Source of the DNA: Stichopus chloronotus
Lineage: Eukaryota; Echinodermata; Holothuroidea; Aspidochirotida; Stichopodidae
Reading direction: 5' to 3'
NCBI GenBank assembly: GCA_021234535.1
Contig: CM037837.1
Span: forward strand, 2,852,001-2,916,000
Length of the DNA stretch: 64,000 nucleotides
The notes beneath the pieces are model-generated. The model was not told the origin of the DNA and searched no databases. It was given only the letters and a program-made list of their open reading frames with translations. Each line of letters starts with the position of its first letter. The stretch's first letter is position 1. The position numbers and the translations under genes were made by a program. This document shows, piece by piece, positions 47,008-56,646 of the stretch.

Positions 47008-48427
47008 AGGAATTCTCCACCATCGCTTCTTATGTCTCTTAAAAAAATGCAAACATTATTGTAGACAATTCATCGTTCTCATTTTCAGAAAATGTCTCAA
47101 ATAATTAGCAAAATGAATTATTTCAGTAAATATTCGAGGTACGAGCCTGTTGCTAGAAATCAATCGGTTGTGACGTAGTACCGACAAATCTTGATTGAAC
47201 ATTTCCTTTGATTTTTAACTCAAGCTGTGGGCTACAGCATTGTTCTGATCTCTTATTTGGTGATAAAACCTTCGTTTCACCAGGGAGTGGCACAGACCTA
47301 AAAGCATTGTTCGGAGCTACCTAATTGTTTAAGGATTAGTTGACTTAAATGACGTTGGTGTGTGAATGATATTGAACTGGTACCGACAAATAAAGGATAG
47401 AAATACCTTTGAGCTAATTACCTAATTACACAGCTCACCTTCCCTTGGTTTAGTTGGTCTTAAAGTATAAGAAGCAATTAAAGGAGAAGGCAAGTCAGGA
47501 CTTTGACAATGTTAAATGAGAGACTAACATATGGTGAACACCATTACCAAATTTCAGTTAAATATGTTGCTTAATTCCCAAGATATTGCAATTTGAATGC
47601 TCATACAAAAATTATGAGGAAGATGCCATTTTGAGATTGTGATGACATCACCAGACCACATGTGATTGAAAAGCTTTTGTTTTTTTTTATATTTCATTGT
47701 CAATAAATTTTAACAGTCATGCATAGATTCAGGTCATAGTATTAATGATTTGATTATTACATGATACACCTCAGTAATTCAACACAAAATGTGTACAAGC
47801 GTGTTTCGGATTGATAGAAATAATAGGTAAAGAATATAAAGAAATGCATTAAAATTTTTGCTATCTGTGGTTGTGACATCATTATTTGACTTACTCAAGT
47901 TGTTTTACATTCAACTTAGGCAAAAATGGAAGCACCCTTCTCTGAATTTCAAAAGTGTGTAACTTGGACAGGAAACAATATTTTTGAATGAAACTTTGGG
48001 AAGATGTTTGTCAAACACTTCTGCTTCACTTTGATAAATATATTCCCAGGGTTTCCTTCTCTTTTAAATTTATGTCCATCACAATAACAGCTCCTTTGGT
48101 TTCATGCAATTAATATGTTAGTATCTTACGGAATGAATCTTATTGAAAGCATCTTACTGAAAGTAGACATTCATAGGGTTTTCATAATCTCTGATGAAAG
48201 AGTTTGTGGGTCCAAGACCTAGCCAGAAACAGGGAGAGCGCAAAAAATGGAAAACAGTTTTCGTCGGTTCTACGTCACATATTTTCAGGATCGTGCTGAA
48301 GCCCAACTTTTAAAGCGTTATTTCTCATCTAAAGAAGCTTCCTCTGGTAAAATAGTTATGTGTAACTGATAGAACGGCAAAGAATTTCATATGATATGTA
48401 AAGTTTTTTTGTTGGGGGAGAATTCCT
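47008..48427. mobile_element. TTAA-flanked element with AGGAATTCTCC ends, hosting a nested MITE
   Basis: TTAA (47004-47007) plus AGGAATTCTCC at the left is mirrored at the right, where GGAGAATTCCT abuts TTAA (48428-48431). Family B MITE copy 2 (47482-48063) lies inside, so the host element was about 835 bp. No transposase ORF is present. The short termini make this a moderate call. Confidence 0.55.
47482..48063 (+). mobile_element. TTAA-type MITE, family B, copy 2 (582 bp)
   Basis: Flanked by TTAA at 47478-47481 and 48064-48067. The left terminus AGGAGAAGG is matched by the right terminus, AAGAGAAGG on the other strand. It is alignable end to end with 9772-10355, sharing 'ggtgaacaccat', 'gccattttgagattgtgat', 'atttcattgtcaataaatt' and 'tcaaaagtgtgtaacttgga'. 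Confidence 0.88.
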
Positions 48428-48431
48428 TTAA

Positions 48432-51400
48432 GATCCTTCCCGCATGTAAAATACTTGCACTTTAGCAATTGAATAAATTGTAACACTGCATACAAAAGAA
48501 TGTTTTTCACAAAATGACATACTCAATATGTCAAGGTCACTTTTGATCCGGCAATAAGCTCAGTTAACAAATAGATTTCTAACACCGGTTATCGCTGGCT
48601 AAATCAAGATCATGTCCGTACTCAAACTTGTAGACATCCTTTTCCGAATGGATGGTTGCAATTTCACCTATAATGACCACACAAGGGTCACCACAGATAA
48701 TTTAAAACCAACCCGTGCAGGAACGGTGGTCTTGAAGACCACTGGCGGATTACGAACTGCTACTTCATGGCATTAATTGCTACAATCAAAATTTGTGCGT
48801 TTCATCACTCAGAGCACCAATTAAATTGACCGACCACCATATGATTGTAAAAATATTTTGCACCAATGGTCAGAACTAGACTTTCTTGTGTTCCATCAAA
48901 TTCCATCAAATTTAATCACAGCGTATCGACTAACTGTCTGGTCACTTCAAAAGGAGTTTCTCCCATGCAGCCAAGATAGCACTTCCAAGTCATTGGCAGG
49001 TGGAATATTCCATCTACCTGTTTCAGTTAAATCGGGTAGACTTTCTTCTAGGTGGGGAAGGTGGGGGGGGGCAAAAAAAAATAGAATCCTTATGTCTCCT
49101 ACAGATTTAGACTATTTTATCCCTCGCCATGGAGGAAACTACCAAAGTCCCGTGGTCTTAGCCAAAAACAGGGGCAGACTGAATATCCACCTGCAGGGTT
49201 TGTGATTTCATCTCTACTGGACGGTCCAGGGCATGACTTCCTTATCAAGAGACAACTTGCACTTTGATCAAACAGATTTGTTCTAACACATGACAGTATA
49301 GTTTTGGCAACCAAACAACAGTGTTTACAATAATACAGTGGTTGGTCAATTCAGTCAGTTGCACTCAAGGATGAAATATCCAGGGGCACTGATTGTAGCA
49401 ATTAATGCCTTAAGGGAGCAATCACAAATCTTCCAGTTGACTGCTTTCTCCATGGGCTACCATGACCGTCCTGTAGGCCGTTTTACCCCTGAGAATTCTT
49501 ACAATATTGTACTGACAACTAAGTCCCATCATGAACATATTCATATCTACTTGATGAATATGCAATTACATATATATGCTGAGACACATACAGTAGACCA
49601 ATAACTGCGTTGCAAAATCAACACTCATTTCCAAGTGCAATTACAATGTACATTCTGTGACTACCTCACAACCAAAACTGGGATAAGGTTGTGGCACTGT
49701 AATGAAACTGATTGAAATTATATGCATTTATATTTATAAGGCTGATGAGAAAAGGCATTTATCACATCACCCCTGAAGTATTCAATAACTGTTACCTGCA
49801 AAACAGTCCCGGCCAGAACGAGGAATGTCAAGGAAAGGAGAGAAGTGGGAGTAAAAACACGCGTAGTCGAAGTAAAAGGTCTAAAAGGGAAAAAAAAGAC
49901 TTCATATTATAAACTGACCGGTGACTGTAACATCAGAATTTCTTCCTCCGCATATGCAGTGTGTTGTTATTGTCAGAAACGTAGGAAGACTCATTAACCA
50001 AAATGCAAGAATGTATTGTGGTTATGATGATGTCACATATCCTAGCTGCTAACAGCAATTGACACATTAAGAAGAACAGTTACACGATGACTAGCGGTGC
50101 ATTGATAGAGTGTGTTCTAAATTTCATGAGTCTTCCACAACTTCTGTCATTCGTACAAAATTTCACGATATACTCAGGCCAGAAAAATGAAGGATTAATT
50201 TCACCACTTTTCCAGGCTACAGGAATGCTGCATGTGTTTGAGTTTCCATTCTAAAGATGATGTCTTTACAAGGTAATCAGTTTGCTCTTTGTCGACTTCA
50301 TATGTCTCAAACTAAAAACAATAAGAGTTCTTGCATTTACTGTAGAACTTGACATAGATGAAATCAGTCTAAGTTTAAGTTCTCAAGATACTTCCTTTCT
50401 GATGCTCCAGTCTGACCTGTGCTGACCTACTGTAAGCTGACCTTTGACCAAATACCCACAATAATGACATTTTTACAAATATTGCATGACCCTCGAATCA
50501 TGTCCTGAAACATGAACCTAAGCACAGCACTGTTGGTAATGATGAGACAGCAGTCATTAGTATCCAATCAGTGTTCCTCTAATTCTTTAAATTTAGTTAC
50601 ATCCAGATTTTACTTACCAATGATGAATGACCACCTTGTTCCTCTTGAAATGGCTGTGATTAATAAAAAGTGACGAAGGAAAGCAAATTCACATTGGATG
50701 TGTTTTTGTAAAGTGGGTTGGCAAACGTTTTACACTCCGTCCCATGAATATGAAAATTCATGGAGGAAAAGCGAATTCAAACTAAAGAAATAGACTAACA
50801 AAGATTTCTTCAAGGTTGCAAATTATTGAATTGCTCATGCCCATCCCTACAATATATTCCTTAATAAAGCTTACAAAATTATCTGAATAATAAAATAAAC
50901 GAAAAGTCAATTATTAAATTTGGCAACCGATGAACTGAAAATTTATACAATAAATGTAAAGATAACTTAGCTCTTATATTCCTTCCTGAACCTTCTTAAT
51001 CAACATTCCCCAAATCACACACACCACGGACGTCCGACCTCATTCAGCTCAATTCTACCAACTGTTTCATTCCACGCAAGTAAACATTTTTAAAATTGAA
51101 TTACAAAATTATTGCGTACAGACGCAGACTGAATATAATATTAAATAAACGCAGCGAGGGAATCCTCTGTGACATACTACATTACTCATAAGGATATTAC
51201 GTACATCACAGAGAACTCACTGCATGCAATACATTATGCACACACACGCGCCTATTTATATATATGTAGTACAATATTAAATATCATTATGTAGTATACG
51301 CACACCGCGAACCGTCACCCGTGGTATGTCCACGAGCACTTGAAATTAAATTAAAAGAACTGCCTGTACGCACTGTAGGCAATGCAGACACGTACGTACT

Positions 51401-51850
51401 GTATGGCTAGGCCTAAGCCTGACGTAAGCCTAGCACAGGCTGTATACCGCGACCGTTAGTAACCCAAGTTAGTGATCACCCTAAGGACTGTGTAAGCTAC
51501 GCAACACTACCCACTTTACATTTTTCACAGCAAATTTTCAAGTCAAGCATAATTGCAACTGTTCTCTTTGCGAAAATAATTATGACCACACTGCGCAGGT
51601 TAATAAGTTGTGGTGAGCATTTTTATCGGGCCCAAGACTGTTGCTAGACTTCCTTGTATTCCATATGAAAGGAATTCTTATCCCCTTGACCCGGGACTTG
51701 TTTTCTTTCAAGTATCAATTTTATCACGGAATCATTCAAGGATTCAAAGAGAGTGTAAAATGACTTACCCTACAATCTTTAAGATTGTTATTTCTATGAT
51801 TCTAACAATTGAATGAGTACAAAACAGTTAAGAGATGACTTTCTTGGTCT
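48432..51850. other. Intergenic, no supported gene
   Basis: Several ORFs of 60-115 codons lack recognisable features. A lone AGGTCA-type unit ('aagctgacctttgacc') lies near 50.43 kb. The part at 51.0-51.5 kb is rich in taggcctaag-type palindromes. Confidence 0.45.
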
Positions 51851-52278
51851 CCCAAGGGCAATTCAAATATCAGATATCATCTACTCATCAACTGCTACCA
51901 ATTTTGACACTCTTAAAGTGCTAAGTACTTTCAGTTGATCTTGACCTTCACATAACCTTTGACTTCCATAGAACATACCATACATGATCTACTCATCAAG
52001 TGTTACCAATGATAAGAGTTTGAAGTTCCAGCAACATTTGCTTGCTGAGACATCTCAATACGTTTCCATATTTTAAACTCTGGTGACCGCAAATGACCTT
52101 CAACCTCCATGAAAGCAATAGGGATTATCTACTCACAATAGACTACCAACACACCAACTTTGAAATTCATGCACCTTTCCCTTCTTGAGATATCGTGTTT
52201 ACGAGCCAGGGCATCACATACACACACACCATCACGATCGCATAGATTCCTTGCCTGCCTTTGGCAAGGAATCAAAAA
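51850..52278 (-). mobile_element. Truncated element of the AGGTCA-repeat family with a terminal hairpin
   Basis: About three diverged units ('cataacctttgacttcc', 'aaatgaccttcaacctcc', 'ctactcatcaa..gttacca'), then a CA-rich stretch and the right terminus 'gattccttgcc' + loop + 'ggcaaggaatc' (52256-52274), an 11 bp perfect stem. No left terminus was found. Confidence 0.65.
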
Positions 52279-52639
52279 TGATATGTATCAGTTGAGAACA
52301 GACTAGTGTAACACTTGCATATTTCTTCACTGACTTTTCTTTTTTCTTAGTTTTAGGATGGATTTGACAATGAAAAACTCCATATGACATGAGCAATGAC
52401 TTGGTACTATGTTTTACTGTTTAATGACTTAAATCACATTGACTGCTTGATTCCCTAACACTGAAGAAGTACCCAAGCCCCTGCATTACCTTTTTCAAGT
52501 CATCTTGTGCCAGGCACTTTTCTTCTTCAGGATGATCAACAGTCATGTCGTCTACTCGTCTCAGCTGTTGGAAATGAAGTACATGTATATTCAATCCTCA
52601 ATTCAACAGTTATTGTGCACAAAAACTTTCCAGCCATAA
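52279..52639. other. Spacer, no recognised feature
   Basis: Nothing supported. Confidence 0.45.
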
Positions 52640-53068
52640 ATGCAAGAGCACTAGGTCCTATGATGAAACTTTGAGTCAATCACGGCAGAATAAGACCTGT
52701 CAAAATACTGTTTATTATCGAATAACTAAATAATTATGTAAAAAAAATGATGAAAAATATTGTTTCTTCTGTCCAAATTGTGAATGAGAGTTTCACCAAA
52801 GACATTCTGGTCGATATTTTGGTTTGATCTGAAACGCAATAGTCAGCAATATTGATGAAAATTAAGAATTTGACTGTGAGTAACATGTCTCCATGGAAAT
52901 GAAAAATAACACGGCAAATACTTGTTTTTGATGTTGTTTGAAGTACAGTAAATAAGGTGGAGGTGCAGGTGGTACTTATTTTGGAATTCCTTTGCCCTGG
53001 CCTCTCTGAAGATAAGAATGCATTGATCAGCTCAAAGCACTGACCAACTCAAGGTACACCTACTCTAG
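52640..53068 (+). repeat. Left arm of a large inverted repeat
   Basis: Reads, with moderate divergence, as the reverse complement of 55567-55955. Shared landmarks are 'gagagtttc.ccaaagacattctggtcgatatttt', 'tccatggaaat', 'caaatacttgtttttgatgttgtttgaagta' (listed in parts) and 'caactcaa.gtac.cctact'. The arms are about 390-430 bp and enclose a 2.5 kb interval. Confidence 0.85.
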
Positions 53069-53149
53069 TATACATACTGTTACATTACTCGGTTGGATAA
53101 GGCCTATGTGTACTGTATGCATTTTGGAACACCCAACCACCACATCGTC

Positions 53150-53228
53150 TCTTGTAGCGTAGGGGGTTATGCGTAAAACTTATGATGCGACTGTAATCTT
53201 GACATCTTAGGTTCGAATCCTCCTGAAA
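53150..53228 (+). repeat. tRNA-derived sequence, left arm
   Basis: A-box-like 'tagcgtaggggg' and an exact B box GGTTCGAATCC about 45 nt apart. The acceptor and anticodon stems do not pair well, so this is a relic or SINE head, not a tRNA gene. Confidence 0.55.
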
Positions 53229-53571
53229 CCTATGTCTCTTTCAGAAATAAACTTCTATCACTTCTTCCACAGGTTTAACTGTGTGTTGTTTATTTCACAG
53301 AAAATCCATAACCTAGGAAGTCTAAGGACAGAAAAAAACTATGAAAAGAAACTAGAAAAAATAAGGGTATGAATTTAGAATCAGTGACCAGAAGTGACGT
53401 CCACAAGGTATCAGACAACTAGAAGAATTGGTCTATCAGCTACGTTTTCTTATTTTTTATGAGCTTTTTTTTCTCCGTCCTCGGTATTTCGAAGTTATGA
53501 ATTTTCTGTGAAATGAACTACTGCTAAACCTGTGGAAGAAGTGTTAGAAGCTTACCAGTGAAAGACAATGA

Positions 53572-53652
53572 AGTCGTAGGAGGATTTGAACCTAGGAAAC
53601 GAAAGTAATAGTTGCATCATAAGTCTTATGCCTTATCCACTACAAGAGCAAA
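53572..53652 (-). repeat. tRNA-derived sequence, right arm
   Basis: Minus-strand partner of 53150-53228. 'tagtggataaggcataagact' is close to the D-arm of a tRNA-Arg, with B box GGTTCAAATCC. Better preserved in the A box than the left copy. Confidence 0.55.
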
Positions 53653-53841
53653 TTTGTTGGTTGGGGGTTCGAAAATCCATACAATACACATAGGCCTATT
53701 CCAGCCTAGTCACGTAACACTATTTATATATTCATGTAGTAACGCGATCCCCTAATCCGATCCCCTAACCCTGTTTACTAACGCTAGGCAATCCATTCAT
53801 CATTCAGTCCATTTTAACAGCACGAAACCCATTCAACATAC

Positions 53842-54120
53842 TGTAGTGGCGTAGGTAAGCCGGTTCCACTCCACTGAACATGTAAGACAGCCAGTGACAG
53901 TACGTGTCACTTCCGGGCACTAATTCTAAATTAGGCTACAGCGAAAATAAGACATACTCACATAGGCCTAGACACTATACCGGGTAGTCTCATTCAACAT
54001 ACCGTACTGAACATATGTACCATAGCCAGTGACAGTACACGTCACTTCCGGGCACTGATTCTATATTAGAGCCAAAGTAAGACATAGGCCTTGACGCTAG
54101 GCCCTATACCAAGTTGTCTG
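53842..54120 (+). repeat. Two diverged tandem units of ~140 bp
   Basis: 'cattcaacata.cgta' / 'ccagtgacagtac.cgtcacttccgggcact' / 'aaataagacata' occurs twice (from about 53832 and 53992). Each unit holds a small GTGAC...GTCAC inverted motif. Confidence 0.8.
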
Positions 54121-54219
54121 ATTGGTACAGATGCTAAATAAGGACCTAGTCTGTCTTTTACAACTAAGGCTAAGAGGTCCTTAAAAGTGAATTGTCACTG
54201 CCACTGGAATATTTTTTTC

Positions 54220-55502
54220 AGGGCTTATTTTTTTGAAAATCGAGGAGAGCACTTAATTGCTCTCCTGGGATTGTCAGTACTCTGAAATTGCTCTCCTGGA
54301 CACAAAAGTTGCAAAAGCACAAATGATTTTTTTGTTCTCCTGGGGTCTCTCAGGAGAGCAATTTGCTCTCCTCGAGATCAACAAAAATGATCTGTTGTAA
54401 TGGTTAACTTCAATATTTTTACTAGACATGTATTCATTCCTCGTGATGCAGCGTTGCTTCTACGATCCTTTTACACAGTAAAGCAGGGAAATCTTGCACT
54501 TAAAGCGAACAAAATCACACACTAGGGCCCTTTGACATTGTTCGCGGGGAGCGTCAGAAATCAGACTTGCTTTTAGTGTTTTCAAGTTTCAAGTTTGGGT
54601 GCATACATGTAGTTCGTACTTACACTGCTGTATGTTCAAACTACATTACTCACAACAAACATGTGCGAGCCTACATATAGTACACTGTATATGTTACACA
54701 ATACAAGGCAGGATGGTGTAAAATAGCAAAGCAAATACATTATTGCGGGCTGAGAGTGTTTTTTTTTTGGTAGGATGGCAATGGAAGATATTTCTGTATC
54801 AATAAAGCCCAATGCATTCTGGCGTAGAGCTCCGTAGTGGATACACATTGCAAAGATAAACAATGTGATACTTCACTTAATATCTCCGAATTAAAAAGAG
54901 TCACAATCTGAATTGAATGAAAAATGGGGAAGTTGGTACAGTAGCTGTCCTTACAAAGCTCCGATGCATTTTATTCAGGAGCGTGGTTGTATTTCTCTCC
55001 AGCAGGAACAGTGGCGGCGCAAGGATGTCAGACTTGGGGGGGCAAACTGAGGGCAGAGGAAAATATTGGAGGGGCAAAGATTTTTGTGCAGCACGAAACC
55101 GAGCGCTAACCGAGGCCGTGCATGTGGGTTCCAGGGCCCCGCCTTAGGGCCCCTGGTGGAGTCCAGGGGCAAAGCCCCCAGAAGCTCTGAGGTTTTAGCA
55201 TATCTGTGGGTGGAAAATTAAGTCCCAAGAGAGGTATATTATTTATTTTTACATTATTTATCTTTACGGTTGACCGTACTCCAAGGTTCCCAACTTTTTT
55301 TCTTTGGGAACTGGGGGGGCAACTGGGGGCAAGGAAACAATGTGGAGGGGCAATTTCCCCTCACGCCCCCCGTAGCGCCACCACTGAGCAGGAAACAACG
55401 CTGTAATAGATTTTTGGGAGCACAATGAATTGCTCTCGCTGAGTTGATTTAAGGAGCGCAGAGGAGCGTGATTGCGCCAGCGCTCCTAAAAAAATAAGCC
55501 CT
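54220..55502. mobile_element. hAT-like non-autonomous element with AGGGCTTATTTTTTT ends
   Basis: The left terminus AGGGCTTATTTTTTT (54220-54234) is perfectly inverted at 55488-55502. It is flanked by TTTTTTTC and ATTTTTTC, an 8 bp target duplication with one mismatch. Subterminal 'ggagagcaatt' / 'aattgctctcc' motifs cluster inside the left end (54.24-54.37 kb) and recur near the right, as expected of transposase-binding sites. An 8 bp duplication suggests the hAT superfamily. No transposase ORF; it contains the MITE at 55009-55386. Confidence 0.75.
55009..55386. mobile_element. hAT-type MITE, 378 bp, intact 8 bp target duplication
   Basis: The termini CAGTGGCGGCGC (left) and CAGTGGTGGCGC (right, other strand) are hAT-like. 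The 8 bp AGCAGGAA flanks both sides exactly (55001-55008 and 55387-55394). Inside are two related GC-rich segments ('gggggggcaa', 'ggaggggcaa'). No transposase. It sits inside the 54220-55502 element. Confidence 0.93.
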
Positions 55503-55566
55503 ATTTTTTCATGTTCACATTTTCATAATGTTAAAATTGAAACATAGGAATCACCTAGGTCGAATT

Positions 55567-55955
55567 TTGCCCAGTGTAGTAGGGGTACATTGAGTTGATC
55601 AGTACATGGACATATGGACGCAAAGAAATTCTAAAGTAAGCACCATCTACATCCTATTTACTTCAAACAACATCAAAAACAAGTATTTGCCGCATTATTT
55701 TTTATTTCCATGGAAAATCTTACTCATAGTCAAATTTCTAGGTTTCAGCAATGGTGCTGAATATCATGTTTCAAATCGTGCCAAAATATCGACCAGAATG
55801 TCTTTGGAAGAAACTCTCATTCAACATTTAGATAGGAGAGACAATATTTTTATCGTCTTTTGACATTATTATGTATTTACTTGACAATAAGCAGCATCTT
55901 GATGGATCTTATTCTGGCGTGTTCGACTCAATGTTTCGTCATAAGCTGATAAGAC
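55567..55955 (-). repeat. Right arm of the large inverted repeat
   Basis: Partner of 52640-53068; the arm is open over 85 codons on the + strand by chance only. Confidence 0.85.
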
Positions 55956-56646
55956 TAGTGTTATGTACGGCCACATTAAATTCAAGACCTATTTCCAAGT
56001 AATTACTCATTTTTCACACAAGAAAACGGTATTAAAATGATAAGTGCAAATTTTTGAATACTTCTGTCAAGTGAAATAGATTAGGCCTATGATAATGTTT
56101 TCATATTTTTAGGATTAAAATGTTTGTTTGGTGATCGACTCATAGTGCCCTCACACTAATTAAAAAAAAAAGGCCACAATAGCCTAAATGCCAAATGTAA
56201 AGTGGCTGGCCCAGATTTTGACTTGAGATAGGCCGTTGCGCTAGCCTAACACAGTAGCAATTACGTCAGTTAACTTAGCCTTGGCTGTAAGTTGACGCTG
56301 AGTCTAGTCTGGTTAGGCTAAGTTATGCCTAGCCTAACGGCGTTAGGCTTAACGAATGACGTTAGGTCGAACCAAACTAGCCGACATAATTTTAAGGCTC
56401 AAATACTAGTACATTGGTGTAGCCTGAGACAGGACTAATATGTAGACTTTAACTGCAAACGAACACTCGATAATGACATAACGAGCATGTGTTCACCTCA
56501 AGAAGCTTTGCCCGAAACGTCGATTTGACTAAAAAGTAAAATTCTTGGATTGGCAGTATCTAACCACGTGCATCCACAAGGTATACAGTCAAGTCTTGAA
56601 TGTGACAAGACAAAGAGCATACACTATACTGTATGGAAGGCCGGAA
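55956..56646. other. Spacer rich in taggct/gcctaac motifs
   Basis: 56.22-56.40 kb is dense in 'gcctaac', 'ttaggct' and 'acgttagg' words, some palindromic. 'aagctttgcccgaaacgtcg' occurs near 56.51 kb. No gene. Confidence 0.45.

Larger units (their letters stand above)
53077..53720. mobile_element. Foldback hairpin with a tRNA-like sequence in each arm
   Basis: 53077-53339 is a diverged reverse complement of 53463-53720, around a ~124 nt loop. Both arms contain a tRNA-like segment: left arm 'gtagcgtagggggttatgcg' with the exact B box GGTTCGAATCC (53210-53220); right arm, minus strand, 'gtagtggataaggcataagac' with GGTTCAAATCC. The A-box region and spacing look tRNA-Arg-like. It resembles two head-to-head SINEs or one foldback element. 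No target duplication was identified. Confidence 0.75.

Noticed and set aside
46837..47052. Alternative minus-strand ORF upstream of the LRR gene
   Set aside because: Its repeated peptide comes from the 24 bp direct repeat. It is in another frame and lacks a signal peptide.
53150..53228. Functional tRNA-Arg gene
   Set aside because: The B box is exact but the acceptor and anticodon arms fail to pair, so it is treated as a tRNA-derived repeat.
56490..56530. Hammerhead-ribozyme-like core (ctcaagaag ... cgaaacgtc)
   Set aside because: The CUGANGA core is altered and the intervening bases do not form stem II, so there is no support for a ribozyme.
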